A stretch of 64,000 bases of DNA, taken from contig CM028330.1 of assembly GCA_016647705.1 (NCBI GenBank), forward strand, positions 31,770,649-31,834,648, read 5' to 3'. Of this stretch, positions 46,530 through 57,524 are shown one piece after another; within the stretch, counting starts at the first letter, position 1; each line of letters opens with the position of its first letter. Source of the stretch: Eucommia ulmoides. Lineage: Eukaryota > Streptophyta > Magnoliopsida > Garryales > Eucommiaceae. Position numbers and translations under genes: made by a program. Under the pieces are notes generated by a model that was not told the origin of the DNA, did no database searches, and saw only the letters and a list, made by a program, of their open reading frames with translations.

Positions 46530-49500
46530 TTATCACAACAATTAGGTGCATACCTGAGGAGATCGCCGAGGAACTGTACATAATGGAATATCCTAGGGTA
46601 AATCTTTAAGTTAGCAACAATCATTTAAAACAACAGAGTATCATTAAGAATGTTGTCCAACCTTTCCAAGATCTACATTTTCTGAGGTTACCGAGAACCT
46701 CCCTTTTATCTGCACCAGGTTGGACTTTGACTTGTCCTCCAGAGAATCTCTGTATCCTATGGAGAAAAGATATACCTCTAACTACTTAGCAAATGATCGA
46801 CCTTACATGAAATGCTGTGTAATAAAAGAATTCTTTGAGAGCAGTTATCAACTGCAGAGAATTAATGATAGTAGTGGTAGTAAAATTTATTCAGCTAAAA
46901 TAAGATGAATTCATTACCTCCAGATGTTTTTATAGGAGCTGATAAACTGTTTGCTGAAGCTCGGTTTGGAAGCATCAAAGGACCACTAAAGCTGGGTGCT
47001 CTTCGCACTTCACGGTGAGTTTTCTCAGCTGGTTGCTGGTTTTCAGTCTCGTATCTAATAGAAAACAATGGTGAAGTTACTATAGGATAAATTCTCATGT
47101 TGATACACAGATATTTGAACCACTGGGAATATGTTAACTAATAAAAACAAACGAACATGCTGATCTTTTCTCAAGACAAGAAGCTTAAAATTTAATGTTT
47201 TAAACTAAAAGAAAGAATTGTAGATTGAGACGTGAACACAAGTCTTACAAGAAGGTACCAAACACACAAGTCTAAAAAAAAAACCCTCCCCAACTCTTTC
47301 CCTCAATCCAAACGGACGATTAGAGAGAGCTACAATTGATCACAACCTACTTTCTTCCACGATGAAAATAATTAGTCAGCATAAATTCTTTGACATGAAA
47401 AGCTTGTATATTGGGCGTGTGCAGAGGGGCTACTATTGATCACAAACTCCTTTTCCTCAAAAATGGAAATAATAAGTCAAAAATTATTCGACACAAAGAT
47501 TAATCCTAAAGATTTGTCAGTAAGAGGAGCCCAATAATTATCAAATATAAGTCCTAAATACGTAAGGAGATTTAAATCAGCAATTTAGAAAAGTAATAAA
47601 AAATACGTGCACTTACAAATCAGAAAATCCAAACATGATTATCTAAATTTGAACCTTAATTTATACCACATTTGAAATCCTAAATCAAATAATATGCAAT
47701 TTTCAAAATCGAAGGGCCAATTTTATGAAAAGATTTTCAGACAAAGTTCAGATAAAAAATTGTTCAGTAACAACAACATTTCAAGAATTCTTTTGAAAAG
47801 CAATAAAAGAATAAATGTTTGTATATTAAATTTTAAGAGGAGGTAATAAAAAAATATAATAAATATGGGAGAAAGTGATTTTCTTTTTTTCTTAACTTAA
47901 GGGTCAAGCCCCTCCTGGGCTTAAAAATAGGCTCCATCACTGACAAGTGACAACACAATAATTAGATATCCATAAAATCTCAAAGCATGCAAGATGATGC
48001 ATAATTTATTGAGAACCACGTCCATTCTATTTCCAATGGCAGGCGTCAAGTGCAAGACAAAGTAACTAATAACAGTCTCTCATTCTCAGTTGACTGGTTT
48101 TTAAAAGAATTTGAAAAAATCAGTTTTACAGTTGCAACCTTGCAGGCATTACGGTAAACCTATGAATCAATAAGCACTCAGACAAACACTGGCGACAGAT
48201 TTGCGACCACTCCAAGGTAATCCACTGCTTGATGATACTTCGCAGAGAAACATTCAGAACGTAATGCAAAAACACATAAAAAGATGAAAAGGTTGTGTTG
48301 GGTCGGGGGGCGGGGGGGGGGGGGAGCACGCGAAAAATCATCTCTTAGGTTTTAATATGAAATTAATTCAAAACTTTTCACATCATACAGATACGAAAAA
48401 GGAAAGATTATTCAGCTAATGAACAGTGATGAACCTTTCCAAGTTACGCCCCTTTTCTGATATTGAATGACTTAACACAATCCCGGGCATGAGAGGTCCA
48501 CTCTGAGTTTGGCGAGTTTTTCCTGTTGAAACTTTAGTCTTGGCCACCCCGCCATCCTTATCCGAGGTGGATGGTACCATCTCAGGTATTGATCCATTTT
48601 TCCGTAGACCAATTTTCCCTTGATTGTCAGCCTCCAGTAAATCATTTTCAGACATCTTACATTTCATACTACGGGAGTCAGCTCGATGTAATTTGTCGTC
48701 AGCCACATGCTCCCTGAACAAGAATATTTGAAGGAATTAAATTGCGATGTAAATTTTCAGCAACATACGAAATGCACAAATAAATAGATCAAGATATCAA
48801 TAAATGCACTGGTGAAAAATAAAACAATTGATGGAGACAGATGTCAAGAGTAACAGTTACAAAGCAGCTAATCAGAATCTATAACAGCACTGCTCACTAA
48901 TAAGAAGAGAAAACTACAGGACTGTCTGCTAAAGCATTGCCAAATTTGGCCGTAGTAGAACATGCAAGCAGCTCTATGTCCCCTCCCCCATTTGAATTTG
49001 AATTCAAAGTTCATTAAGCAATATAAGATGTACGTTGAAGCATATCAACCGAAAGCACATAACTTCAAAATAGAAGCAGCCACTTACAGAAAAACAGAAA
49101 ATATTTTGTTTTCAGTGACTGAAAAACCAAATCATGACAACTGAAACAACTCATCACGCTATATATTTTGAATTTTAGTGGTTTTTTCAAGCAAATAGTG
49201 TCAGTACCATCTATAAATGAGATACTGTAAAAAATACAATTATTGTACCATTGCTCAAATTGATATCTATCAGGATTCAGCATGACCCAACAGAATCTAA
49301 CTCATTGAAGGGAAATAGATATGTCCTACAACTACAGCCTAGTAGTCGTAGATTGCTCAATTTACAAACTTTGATGTGCAGATCTGTGAACATCCTTGGG
49401 GGCAATATAGCATCATACAGTGTACATATATTCAACTGCTACAGTCTAGTCATCATAGAGTGGTACAGTTCCAAATTTCGATGTGCATATCAGTCAACAT

Positions 49501-52500
49501 CCTTGGTGGTAAACTGGAAATATAACACCATACACTGTTGATTCTGATCTCCACTATGGGTGGGATATTGTCCTCTCCAAGAAGCAATAAGATCTGCGTA
49601 CTTAGCGTTAAAAATTTACCAGGATGTATGACATACAGAGTCAGGTGTGGGATTACAATTAACAAAGCAAATGAAAGAGAAAGTGACCAACAAATGAAAG
49701 GACAGAGAAGACAACAATAGGTTGGCTAAGCTGTCCCTGACACCTACAGAGAGGAAAAACACAGTTAACTGAAAATAGTTTACATCATTATCCATTATGA
49801 ACTACAGAATATATGGAAAAGCAATCAAAGCAATATATCTCAACCAGTGGAAGGAACTATCAACCATGAACCGATGCACTCATTAAAAATGGATCATGTG
49901 GTACATGATCTAGTAAGACGGGCAGTAATAATGTAACCACGAACTTTAAAGAGCGTTAATCTGCTAAAACTAAAAGGGATGAGTTGGACCCCGAGAAGAG
50001 TAATTGAAAAAGATTCAATCAATGTAAGCAAATGGATTACAATATTCTTTTTGCTGTCACAAGCCATCAACATGATGTCAACTTCCGAAAGCAGTAACAG
50101 ACATTTTTCCGGATTGTAATATTGGTAACTGGTCTGAGTCCCTACCAGTACTACCACAAGACTTTGCTTGCCGTGGTTCGTGAACCAAAAAGCATTTCAA
50201 AGCATAAGATGCTTCATAAACACAAGTACTTAACTATTCTACTCCACCAAATATCACTCAACTTCTTATACCTTCTGTGCGACCATAATAAATAATACGG
50301 AAATTATATGAAGCTTACCTGAATTGCAACTCCATCTAATTTGGTGACCTCATGAAGGAGATTATGACACTTAACCCCCTTATTAAAAACAAAAATTTGA
50401 ATACCACTGTAAACAGAAGGCCTATAATTACAAATCTGCCCTTGTTGGCATATTAATGTGTTTACAATCTCGAACATCTATCAGATTACCACATTGCAAC
50501 AACCACTAGGCGCCAACACACCTTGCATGACACTCACCTCACGACCACCATCTCAGACGTGCTTTTAAGTTCTAATGTGAAAAAAATAAAATGATTCCAC
50601 CACCATCTCAACAAAATTTTCCAATTATTTCACAAGAATGCACAAATCAATTTTTCAATTTTCAACAAAACATCCAAACATCAAAAGAAAATAATAAAAA
50701 TACAAATGGGATTACAAACACAGCTACTCCATAGCCTCCCTTAAACTGTCAATCTACTCACCCGAATTAGCCACTGCCCCATCTTTGTTTCTCCCTATAA
50801 ACCTAGCACCATGTGCCTACCACATTATTATTCCCATTAATTCGTGAATCGTTTTCTTCTTGATTCTTTCAAGGTTGCTTAAAAAGCTTATGCCACAGAA
50901 GCGGCTGCTGGCTATTGGCATTTTATCTGCATCTTCCAGACCGAAACGCTTTCAAGGAATGAACTCGCAAAGACTCGACCCGATTGCCTCAATGGCGGGA
51001 GAGAGAGTGATGGCTTTTGGGGGGATTAAGTAATGTTTTGTTTTCTTTTTGTGCGTGTGCGAGAGTGACAAGAAATGGATAGTGCACGGCATAATATCAA
51101 AAGAGGGGACCCATCTATATTTTAGGTCAATGGGGTCTAAATGGGTTTGGAAAGGTTTACCAAAAAGTTTACCAAATTTGACCTTAAACCACAAAGGATA
51201 AGAATTGGCAGTGTAATAAAATCACTTATCAGCTTGTCGTTTCCTTGTAAGTGGTTGAACCAAAATGCATGATGCCCACTATCATTGGGAAATCACCTCC
51301 ACTAAGTATCAATCCCGCAGATGGGTGTTAAAGCAGCTTATGTACAAAATATCAACCTTCAGATTGTACTGAATTCCACAGCCTTAGGTTCAGCCAAGTT
51401 ATGGAACTATGACTATTTGTATTGGTAATGAAAACTTAGAATGTTGAACCAACAACATAATATCATTCCGGAAATTTCAATTTTTTTTTTAATCATTCCA
51501 GGGGCTCTTTTGAGAAACCAGTCCAGACGAACGAGATAATCACCAGGGAAAGAAATGGAACCTCCTTTGCAGGTGTTGTGGAGATGGACCAGTGGCAGAG
51601 AGGGTAACATTCGTTTAATGCGTGGGGAAGTCGATTCAGGTGGACAGTGAGTCTTGCTTCCTTCGAGCTCGTCTCTTGAAGAAACCTTGGTCGGTAAGGT
51701 CAGCCTGGATTCTGAAGCCCCACTGCTGGTGTCAAAGTTGCAAAAATGGGTGAATGTCAAATGCAGAGTTCCAGTGTACAGGCTAAGGAACTTTATTCAC
51801 ACCTCTTTCTTTTTATTTTTCCTTCGGTGACTGAAGCTAGAAGAGTGTTGGAGGGTAGGAGCAGGGTGACGAACAGTATGAAAGTGCGCATGGATTGTGA
51901 AGCTCAGCAGCAGGTGTTTCACATTTTGGGTGGTAAATTTGGGTTCGTGTGGTTGGAAAGCCAATTTTCTTGTGGGATGACAAGGTCTTCAAAATGACTG
52001 GCGATATATGTGGTAGTTTTCTTGGGTTGGATGAGGAAACGAGGAGAAAACTCAGTTCCAAATGGGCTAGGATCAAGTCAAGGCCACGGAGAAGATCGAG
52101 GTAGGGATGGGGATGGGGATGGGGATGGGGAGGGAACGTGTTCCCCTTTGGGCTGAACGACGGCCAATATTGGTTCAACTTCCAGCATATAGGATGGATC
52201 TCAGTGGTGCCAGATCGCAGACGTAGGGAGGGCAATGATGTGGCCCGTGGAGTCACCAGACCCTTCAATTGAGTGGATAGGAGGCCTTTTCCTGGTAAAG
52301 CAAGTAGGTTCAGAGGTAGACCAGCTGGGGATGCACGTAATTTTCAAAATTACCGGAACACAACTCATCAGTATTGGGTTGGAGTTTGTGGACGGGCTAT
52401 TTTTTAGCAAAGCCAAGGACCAGTTAGGGGAGAGGGCCCTGTGAGGTCTGGTAGATTTAGGGGCAATGCTGGGCCTTTAGTTTTAGCCCAAGAACAGACC

Positions 52501-55335
52501 ATTTCATTTAATCCAGCTCTCTTAGCTGTAAGTTAATAAAGTGGGTGGGCTCAACGGGCCAGGAAGGGTCAAGTAGTAGGCCTTTGGGCATGTTATCAGG
52601 TTGACTAGGTCTACTGGGGGCTGCATTTGCCCCATCCAGGTGGACCTCCTTCAATAAAAAACAATCAGGCCCAAGGACGTTTTTTAATAATGGTATTTAC
52701 CAGCAGACTCCAACCAAGAAAGTCACTTCAGCTTCCGGTGCAGCGATCATTTTAGCCTCCCAAGACAGAGCCAGCGACCGTGAGAGAGTGGCCCGGCTTT
52801 CCATCTCCGGTGGCCAGGCGTCATCGTCTAGGGTCCAGAAGGTACCATTTCCATATCCCCATGTAGTACCCTTGTCGGACACGACATGCATTTCCGTGTC
52901 CATGCTTCCTAGTGTCTAGCATTGCTTGCCTAAGCCAATTTCAGATCATTCTCCTATCTTTCTTGTTTGTGGGGTACTTAGTCGAGAGAGATCTCCATTC
53001 AGATTTAAGAACAGGTGCCCTAGAGTTGAGGGATTCTTAGAGATGGTAAGAGGGTGGTGGTATAGCTATGTGGTATCCGGGACCCCGACCTTTGTTCTTG
53101 CTCCTAAACTGTCTTTGCTCAAGGCGCATCTCAAAAAGTGGAACAAAGAGACGTTTGGAAAGCTGGAGGTCACCAACAGGCACTTAATTGACTAGATCCT
53201 AAAATGGGATTTTCAAGAACAAATGGGGGCGTTATCTGAGGAAGAATTGACTATTAGAGATGGTTTTAAGGGTGAGTTGGCTAAAGTTCTTCTTATGAAG
53301 AGAATAGTTGGAGGCAACAGTCTAGGGAGTTATGGCTTCTGGATGGGAAGCAGAACAGTAGTTACTTACATCGTGTGGCGGTTGCTCATAAGAGAAGGAA
53401 TTTTGTAGATTTTCTGTGCATGGATGGTAATTGGGTGCAAGAAGAGGAGAAGGCGAGAGAGGAGATTGTACGTTACTGTCAAGGATTCTTTTCAGAATCA
53501 GTTACCTTGAGACCGTCTTTGGATGGACGTCTTTTGAATCATTTCAGAGTAGGACAAGGATTTCTTGGAGGACTTCTCGGAAGAAGAAATTTTTGGTCTG
53601 GTGAAATCTTGTGAAGGCGATATCGCTCAGGCCGGATGGATTCACTATGGGTTTTGTTCTCTATTGTTGGCATGTGGTCAAAGGTGATGTATTTGATGAA
53701 TATAAAATCTTGTTTGTTAGTTTCTTCTCACAAACATATGTATATCACATATCATCACCACTTTGTTGAACATGAAAGAAACCATAATCAATTCAACAAG
53801 AAGCATGATATCAAACTTTAACTCCAATATGCAGTGGTTTAGGAAGGCCAATGACACGTACCTGAAACTAATGTCATCTGTTGATACTGATTTTGCAAGA
53901 GTAAATCTAGAAATAGATGCATCCTGTCAGTACAGAAGCAATATCCAATAAGAAAACATGAACATAGCTAAAACAAACACATATATATACACACACAAAA
54001 ATAGAGAAGCAGCATCCGGAATTAGATGCATCCTGCTAGCTATAACAAGCAGTTAACAACCTTATTGAAGTATCCAGAACCTGTACCTGATCTAAAATTT
54101 TGATGTTGAACATACACGAGTTAGAAAAGTTGGTCACCTCATGATTGACAAATAATTTCATGTTTTCTTCCTTTTCACTATTTTCTTGTATTTCGTCATC
54201 ATCTTGCACCTGCCGGAAGATGAGAAAACTAAGTCAGATTGACCATTTAGAAAAATATAACCTCCAGCAAGAAGATTCCATCCCGTCCCCACGCCCACCC
54301 CAAAAGAAAATGGAAAAGAAAAAAATCCTCAAGATGTTCAGTCGCTTTACAGGGAGTTTGCTAAACACTTGAAGAATATGAAGTTGTGAAATACATACCA
54401 GTGATGCTTGAGCCTTTAAATCTTCAATATCAAAGTTCCATGCACTAACACCTCGTTGGTACTCGCTCTGTCAACAACATCAGAAAGAGAACGAATCAAC
54501 AAGTATCTGGATTCACCCAACTAATCCTTAACTTAGTTATTTTTTAATGCAAAAAGCACAGAATAGTCTCCAACCTGTGATATCGCTTCTTGTTCGGCTG
54601 AAGGCATTTTTTTAAGAGCTAGTTGTGCAGCATCTTTGAGCTGCATTTTCCAAAAGTTATCAAACTAGAAAGACAGAAAAAAACAAAAGCTGAACCACCT
54701 GTCATAGTACTATGATGGCATACCTGAAGGGCTTTCACCCGATTCCATAGCGGAGGTAAATCAGCAAATAGTTTCTTCACAGAAAGCTCTGGGGGCTTAA
54801 CATGCTTGAAAAATGAATGTTTTAACAATTTTTCAGCAGTTGGCCTTTTTGTTTGATCTTTCACCAGGCACATTGCAACCATTTCTTTAAAAGACTGTTG
54901 ACAACTGAAATCTTTTAATCATCAATATATAAAAACACTAGCACAACATATAAAACACAATGAACATGAATAGTTATTCCAGCTTTTATGTGTAGAAAGA
55001 CAAAAGGACAAGGTGGTCTGACAATAAATAGTCACACTAACTCTTATACCTTAGAGAACCTCTTATCACGGTCATAGTCAAATCCAGGAGGGGCATGCTG
55101 TATGGTCATCAGTAGGACCTGTCACAGAATGATAGAACAAATATGATACTGAACGGTTCAGCATAATAATTACCATAATAGTGTTCTGAAGCACATGATC
55201 CATTTGCATGAAATTTGCCTTTTCTTTTAGGTCTCACCAGGCAGAATAAATACCTTCATCGGCGGGTACTTTGAGAATGGTGCATGACCATGTGCCAACT
55301 CCAGTGCAGTTATTCCAAATGACCAAATGTCAGCC
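41349..55335 (-). CDS. STE20/GCK-VI (OSR1/FRAY-like, BLUS1-related) Ser/Thr kinase, 3' 18 exons
   Basis: The only host gene recognised. Eighteen exons join with matching phases and GT-AG borders: 55254-55335, 55050-55118, 54724-54894, 54575-54640, 54399-54467, 54138-54209, 53862-53923, 48435-48713, 46918-47054, 46662-46756, 46554-46592, 46365-46424, 44908-45009, 44755-44806, 44603-44658, 41748-41812, 41592-41643, 41349-41417. They give 531 codons plus stop. Order: kinase subdomains IX-XI ([16 protein letters not shown] to [18 protein letters not shown]), a basic linker, a Ser-rich regulatory tail, and a C-terminal coiled coil. Relatives phosphorylate downstream targets; Arabidopsis BLUS1 acts in blue-light stomatal opening, but this subfamily member could act elsewhere. 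The ATP lobe, catalytic loop and start codon are not in view. Reading frame looks intact, so the gene is probably functional if the 5' exons exist beyond 64000. Confidence 0.9.
41592..41643 (-). CDS. Kinase exon q: coiled coil continued
   Basis: 52 bases, [17 protein letters not shown] after the shared Arg codon. Donor 'gtgag'. Confidence 0.88.
41685..41711. repeat. (TA)n microsatellite in intron
   Basis: TA-rich run between exons p and q of the kinase gene. Confidence 0.8.
41748..41812 (-). CDS. Kinase exon p: start of C-terminal coiled coil
   Basis: 65 bases, [20 protein letters not shown] then A and two bases of Arg. Leu heptad spacing is visible. The preceding intron is 2.8 kb. Confidence 0.88.
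41813..44602 (-). other. Large intron of the kinase gene (between exons o and p)
   Basis: 2.8 kb without recognised coding sequence. It contains the ~102-bp tandem duplication at 44253-44442 and, at about 43795-43875, a GGCGC/AAGGCAC-rich phrase starting 'gttgtcaaaggcac' that resembles the end of an old DNA transposon. Exons on both sides are phase 0, so no hidden exon is required. Confidence 0.6.
44253..44442. repeat. Tandem duplication, ~102-bp unit, in intron
   Basis: Two near-identical copies starting with 'acatgcaa(a/c)gcaaatgg' at 44253 and 44355 and ending 'agctccctcaggat'. Only a few substitutions separate them, so the duplication is young. Confidence 0.85.
44603..44658 (-). CDS. Kinase exon o: [15 protein letters not shown]
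   Basis: 56 bases, [18 protein letters not shown] after a shared Ala codon. Pro-rich. Confidence 0.9.
44755..44806 (-). CDS. Kinase exon n: [12 protein letters not shown]
   Basis: 52 bases, [17 protein letters not shown] plus one base. Amphipathic helical segment. Confidence 0.9.
44908..45009 (-). CDS. Kinase exon m: [14 protein letters not shown]
   Basis: 34 codons, [20 protein letters not shown] then [14 protein letters not shown]. Phase 0; acceptor 'tttttag', donor 'gtaatg'. Confidence 0.9.
45070..46275. mobile_element. MULE-like non-autonomous element in a kinase intron
   Basis: 1206 bp with inverted termini GGGTTTATACCATTTACC...GGTAAATGGTATAAACCC and a 10-bp duplication TATAACAATT (45060-45069 and 46276-46285). 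The terminal ~170 bp repeats 'cctcccctat.at..tt' blocks like the Pack-MULE at 3723-5559. The interior contains purine-rich sequence (45700-45900) and a possible captured host segment (45380-45800) that I cannot identify. The Lys/Arg-rich open frame at 45738-46025 comes from AAG repeats. Confidence 0.8.
46365..46424 (-). CDS. Kinase exon l: [14 protein letters not shown]
   Basis: 20 codons, [20 protein letters not shown]. The next intron (45010-46364) is almost filled by the MULE-like element at 45070-46275. Confidence 0.88.
46483..46526. repeat. (TA)n microsatellite in intron
   Basis: About 21 TA units between exons k and l of the kinase gene; likely polymorphic. Confidence 0.85.
46554..46592 (-). 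CDS. Kinase exon k: micro-exon
   Basis: 13 codons, [13 protein letters not shown], phase 0 on both sides. The 'ccctag' acceptor and 'gtatgc' donor are clear. Confidence 0.85.
46662..46756 (-). CDS. Kinase exon j: [13 protein letters not shown] motif
   Basis: 95 bases, [20 protein letters not shown] then [11 protein letters not shown]. KGRFxVTSE is a hallmark of the OSR1-like plant kinases' regulatory tail. Confidence 0.9.
46918..47054 (-). CDS. Kinase exon i: [17 protein letters not shown] motif
   Basis: 137 bases, [20 protein letters not shown] then [16 protein letters not shown]. The basic-Ser motif is a conserved tail feature and a possible phosphosite region (inference). Confidence 0.88.
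47055..48434 (-). other. Intron between kinase exons h and i
   Basis: No gene recognised. Includes a G-run-rich stretch at 48301-48324. Confidence 0.6.
48435..48713 (-). CDS. Kinase exon h: long Ser/Lys-rich tail exon
   Basis: 279 bases beginning [15 protein letters not shown], rich in Ser, Lys and Asp with little predicted order. Ends GRNLE plus AG of an Arg codon. Confidence 0.85.
48714..51499 (-). other. Proximal part of the >5-kb intron between kinase exons g and h
   Basis: No coding signal seen. A pair of similar blocks ('ctacag.ctagt..tcgtag' and 'gatgtgca.atc.gt.aacatccttgg') at about 49325-49400 and 49437-49510 is an internal duplication. 50330-51230 is CA/AT-rich and may be a further unrecognised insertion. 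Confidence 0.5.
51500..53700 (+). mobile_element. L1-type LINE fragment in a kinase intron
   Basis: Non-LTR retrotransposon remnant, sense opposite to the host gene. ORF1-like region: [20 protein letters not shown] at about 51970-52030, followed by [16 protein letters not shown]. Endonuclease C-terminus: [12 protein letters not shown] at about 52938-52973, with the conserved SDH. Linker to [22 protein letters not shown] (about 53113-53172), [19 protein letters not shown] (53384-53440). The RT N-terminal block is in broken frames to about 53690, then the element stops. The RT catalytic region and poly(A) end are missing, so this is a 3' deletion, not the usual 5' truncation. Confidence 0.8.
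53862..53923 (-). CDS. Kinase exon g: short tail exon
   Basis: 62 bases, [20 protein letters not shown] plus two bases of an Arg codon completed in the next exon. The length satisfies the phase needed between its neighbours. The following intron (48714-53861) is over 5 kb and contains the L1 fragment. Confidence 0.8.
54138..54209 (-). CDS. Kinase exon f: acidic segment
   Basis: 24 codons, [20 protein letters not shown] then VNHE. Acidic and Glu-rich; borders 'ccggcag' and 'gtgacc'. Confidence 0.85.
54399..54467 (-). CDS. Kinase exon e: [13 protein letters not shown] motif
   Basis: 23 codons. The [20 protein letters not shown] block is, as I recall, strongly conserved in plant OSR1/FRAY-like kinases and follows the kinase domain. 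Confidence 0.9.
54575..54640 (-). CDS. Kinase exon d: linker
   Basis: 22 codons, [20 protein letters not shown] followed by SQ. Phase 0; acceptor 'aaaatgcag', donor 'gttgga'. Confidence 0.88.
54724..54894 (-). CDS. Kinase exon c: subdomain XI and end of kinase domain
   Basis: 57 codons, [20 protein letters not shown] to NRVKALQ. The Arg of TKRPTA is the conserved subdomain XI arginine; LPPLWNRV closes the catalytic domain. Confidence 0.92.
55050..55118 (-). CDS. Kinase exon b: subdomain X
   Basis: 23 codons, [18 protein letters not shown] to FSK. Phase 0 at both ends; donor 'gtataag'. Confidence 0.9.
55254..55335 (-). CDS. Kinase exon a: subdomain IX
   Basis: Begins with one base completing a codon, then [16 protein letters not shown] through KYPPMK. 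It contains the invariant Asp of subdomain IX. Acceptor 'cttttccag', donor 'gtattt'. Confidence 0.9.
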
Positions 55336-56503
55336 CTGGAAAAGAGATGAGACGAGCTTCCAAGTTACAATCTGCGTGATTCTTCATACGTCATTTCTAG
55401 CAAATATCAAATTTTGCTTGTTGACACAATTTGAGTGAGAAACCTTGTCTCTCTAACATTAAGAATGAATCGAATTGCTGTTTCTAGATGATGTGAAGGA
55501 TGAGAAGCAGAAAAAGTAAATCGGATATTTCAGCTGAACCATGGTTTAGACCTCCCCTCACATAGTTGAAACTTTTTGAACTTTCACCATATTTATTACA
55601 GGTCGTTAAGCTGCCGTTATATTTGTAGATTAGTTAATTTGGAACAAATAGAATCAGGAGATTAAATATCTATATCTATACTTAACGGAAAATCGGCCTG
55701 CCGTTACGGTTACAAGCCGATTTTCTGTTCTTGGCCCGTAACGGGTTAGATCACATTACGTTGTAGCATAACGGCCATTACAGGCTGGAACTTCAGCCCT
55801 TATTCAGCTGATGGCCTGATGCAGTGCAGGCCCCTCCATCAGTAGCAGAAATTCTTCCCAACTTCAAGCCTTCCAAGCTAAATCCAAGAAGATTTCTCCA
55901 TTTTTCGGCAAGATCTAGAAGGATTTCTTGATTTTCTTCATCAAAAAATTTCAGATTTCTCCGTTTTCAGTCAGATTTGTAAGTTTTTTGCTTAAATATT
56001 TCATTGTTTGTGTGTGTGTGTGTGTGTATATATAACTATATACATTTTACATATTTTAAAAAAATTCACATGATTTGTTTAATTTTAGCCCTAGAAAAAA
56101 TATTTTTGTAATATAAGAATGACAATTGATAATATGATGTACAAGTACAATTTACGCTTTATTATTTTTTTGTGATATATTTTTATTAAATGTTGTGTGC
56201 ATCATCTTATTCTTTTAAGATTGTTTAGTACAACAGTTTTTTCATCTTTTTTCATATCTTTATTTTGTTGTATTTGTATTTAAATGCCATAATATCTATT
56301 AGAATATATTTATTAAGGGTTAAATGAGTAAAACAATTACTATTATTAAGTTTTTGAGAACATTCTGGGGATTTAAAAAAATTCACGACCGTTACAGCCG
56401 ATTCCCGTTACAGACAGGCCGATACTCTCGATACCGTTATACTGTATTACGGTTACATAACCCGATACCGCGATTTAAAACCTTGATGATAAGTTAGGAA
56501 AGG
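55336..56503 (-). other. Start of a very long kinase intron (55336 to beyond 64000)
   Basis: Upstream intron of exon a. No exon for kinase subdomains I-VIII was found between 55336 and 64000 on the minus strand. The intron carries a hAT-like element, a gypsy element and other repeats. Confidence 0.6.
55655..56485. mobile_element. Possible hAT-like non-autonomous element
   Basis: Ends CGATTTAAAACCTTG at 56485, the inverse of CAAGGTTTTAAATCG at the start of 62214-63298. Its terminal 130 bp is a near copy, in inverse orientation, of 62214-62340. The left end CAGGAGATTAAATATC at 55655 is a weaker match. The flanking 8-mers do not match well, so the boundaries are tentative. Contains many TAACGG motifs. 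Confidence 0.5.
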
Positions 56504-56508
56504 TATAA

Positions 56509-56885
56509 TGATGAACCCTAGGCTTAGTGGGTAAATGAAATGACAAGTTGAGAAGCGAAAAATGGATATTTTTATTGAAATGAAAAAAAAGAACAAACAG
56601 ACGCCCCTGGTATTCGAGAGACCTGATTCTCTCCCAAACCCGAGGCTCAGTACAAATGACTTTTCAATATCACTACACACTCCATTCTCTCCCTTTTATA
56701 ATCTAACTAATACCATATAGGGCTCCTCTCAAACAAGGTAATTATTAACTAAGGGATTATGGCTAGTTGAGCTTTCCTAATCTCTCCCTACCTCCTTCCC
56801 GAAATATTCCATAAATCAAGGTAATTAGTAACGGTCATTTCCTTTCTTGGGAAGTGCATAGGTGAACCTAATTGGTGGTCTATCA
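56509..56885 (-). mobile_element. 3' LTR of gypsy element
   Basis: 377 bp. Minus-strand TATAAAAGGGAG lies at about 56690-56701. Preceded on the minus strand by the purine tract GTTTGGGCGGCGGGTAA. Confidence 0.88.
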
Positions 56886-57330
56886 TTACCCGCCGCCCAA
56901 ACTTTCGCTTTGTCCTCAAGGGGAAACTGAGGAAACGGTTGTTGGAGGGTTTCAAACTTCTCCCAAGTGGCCTCAAACTGTGGCAAATCCTTCCATTGGA
57001 CCAGAACTTCAACATGAGTAGTATCATCAGTGTCCAGATTGTGTACTCCAAGAACTTCAGCAGGCTCGACTAACAATTCCAAGTCAGGCGACAATTGGGG
57101 TGGCAAAAGGGGAGAAGAATTGGTCACCCCATGGGCGCGACGAAGTTGGGATACGTGAAAGACCGAGTGCACGGATGAGTTGGGAGGTAAGGACACACAT
57201 CACACTGCTGCACCCATTTGGAAAAAGCCCCCCGCATGCTGACCTAGAAAAAATCAGCAGTTAGTCTTTTGTAAGTGCGTTCCTCCCCGAAATGGCCACC
57301 CATAGGAGATGAGTAATACTCCTTCAGAAT
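56825..57330 (-). pseudogene. Gypsy integrase remnant: zinc finger fused to C-terminal domain
   Basis: Minus strand 57330-57200 keeps the zinc-finger region SSPMGGHFGEERTYKRL and WVQQCDVC; the first His has become Tyr in EYYSSP. At about 57200 the sequence jumps to SSVHSVFHVSQLRRA and a chromodomain-like end (VQWKDLPQFEATWEKF, 57010-56963). The whole DDE core (about 200 residues) is missing. Confidence 0.85.
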
Positions 57331-57524
57331 CAAGGGTAGCAGGGTAGAGTTCTTGGGCAACATCAAATGCCCCTTGTAGTGAACCCGATCGTTTTCTAAG
57401 GAGAATCCCTTAGCTCACACTCTTCCCTGCTGCAGGTCACCCTTCACTTTCGTTAGAAATTCGTCTCTATCAATTTCTCGATGCAATGTCTCTCAATCTA
57501 GCCATTGTATGCCAACAAGCTGGT

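Noticed and set aside
48301..48324. G-rich run as a functional quadruplex
   Set aside because: A single intronic homopolymer-like tract; nothing around it suggests a role.
54000..54060. Extra kinase exon resembling exon g ('agatgcatcctg')
   Set aside because: Short duplicate of the exon g acceptor region without a matching donor or frame; phases are already satisfied without it.
55647..56493. 8-bp duplication around the possible hAT-like element
   Set aside because: The flanking 8-mers AATAGAAT and ATGATAAG agree at only half of the positions.
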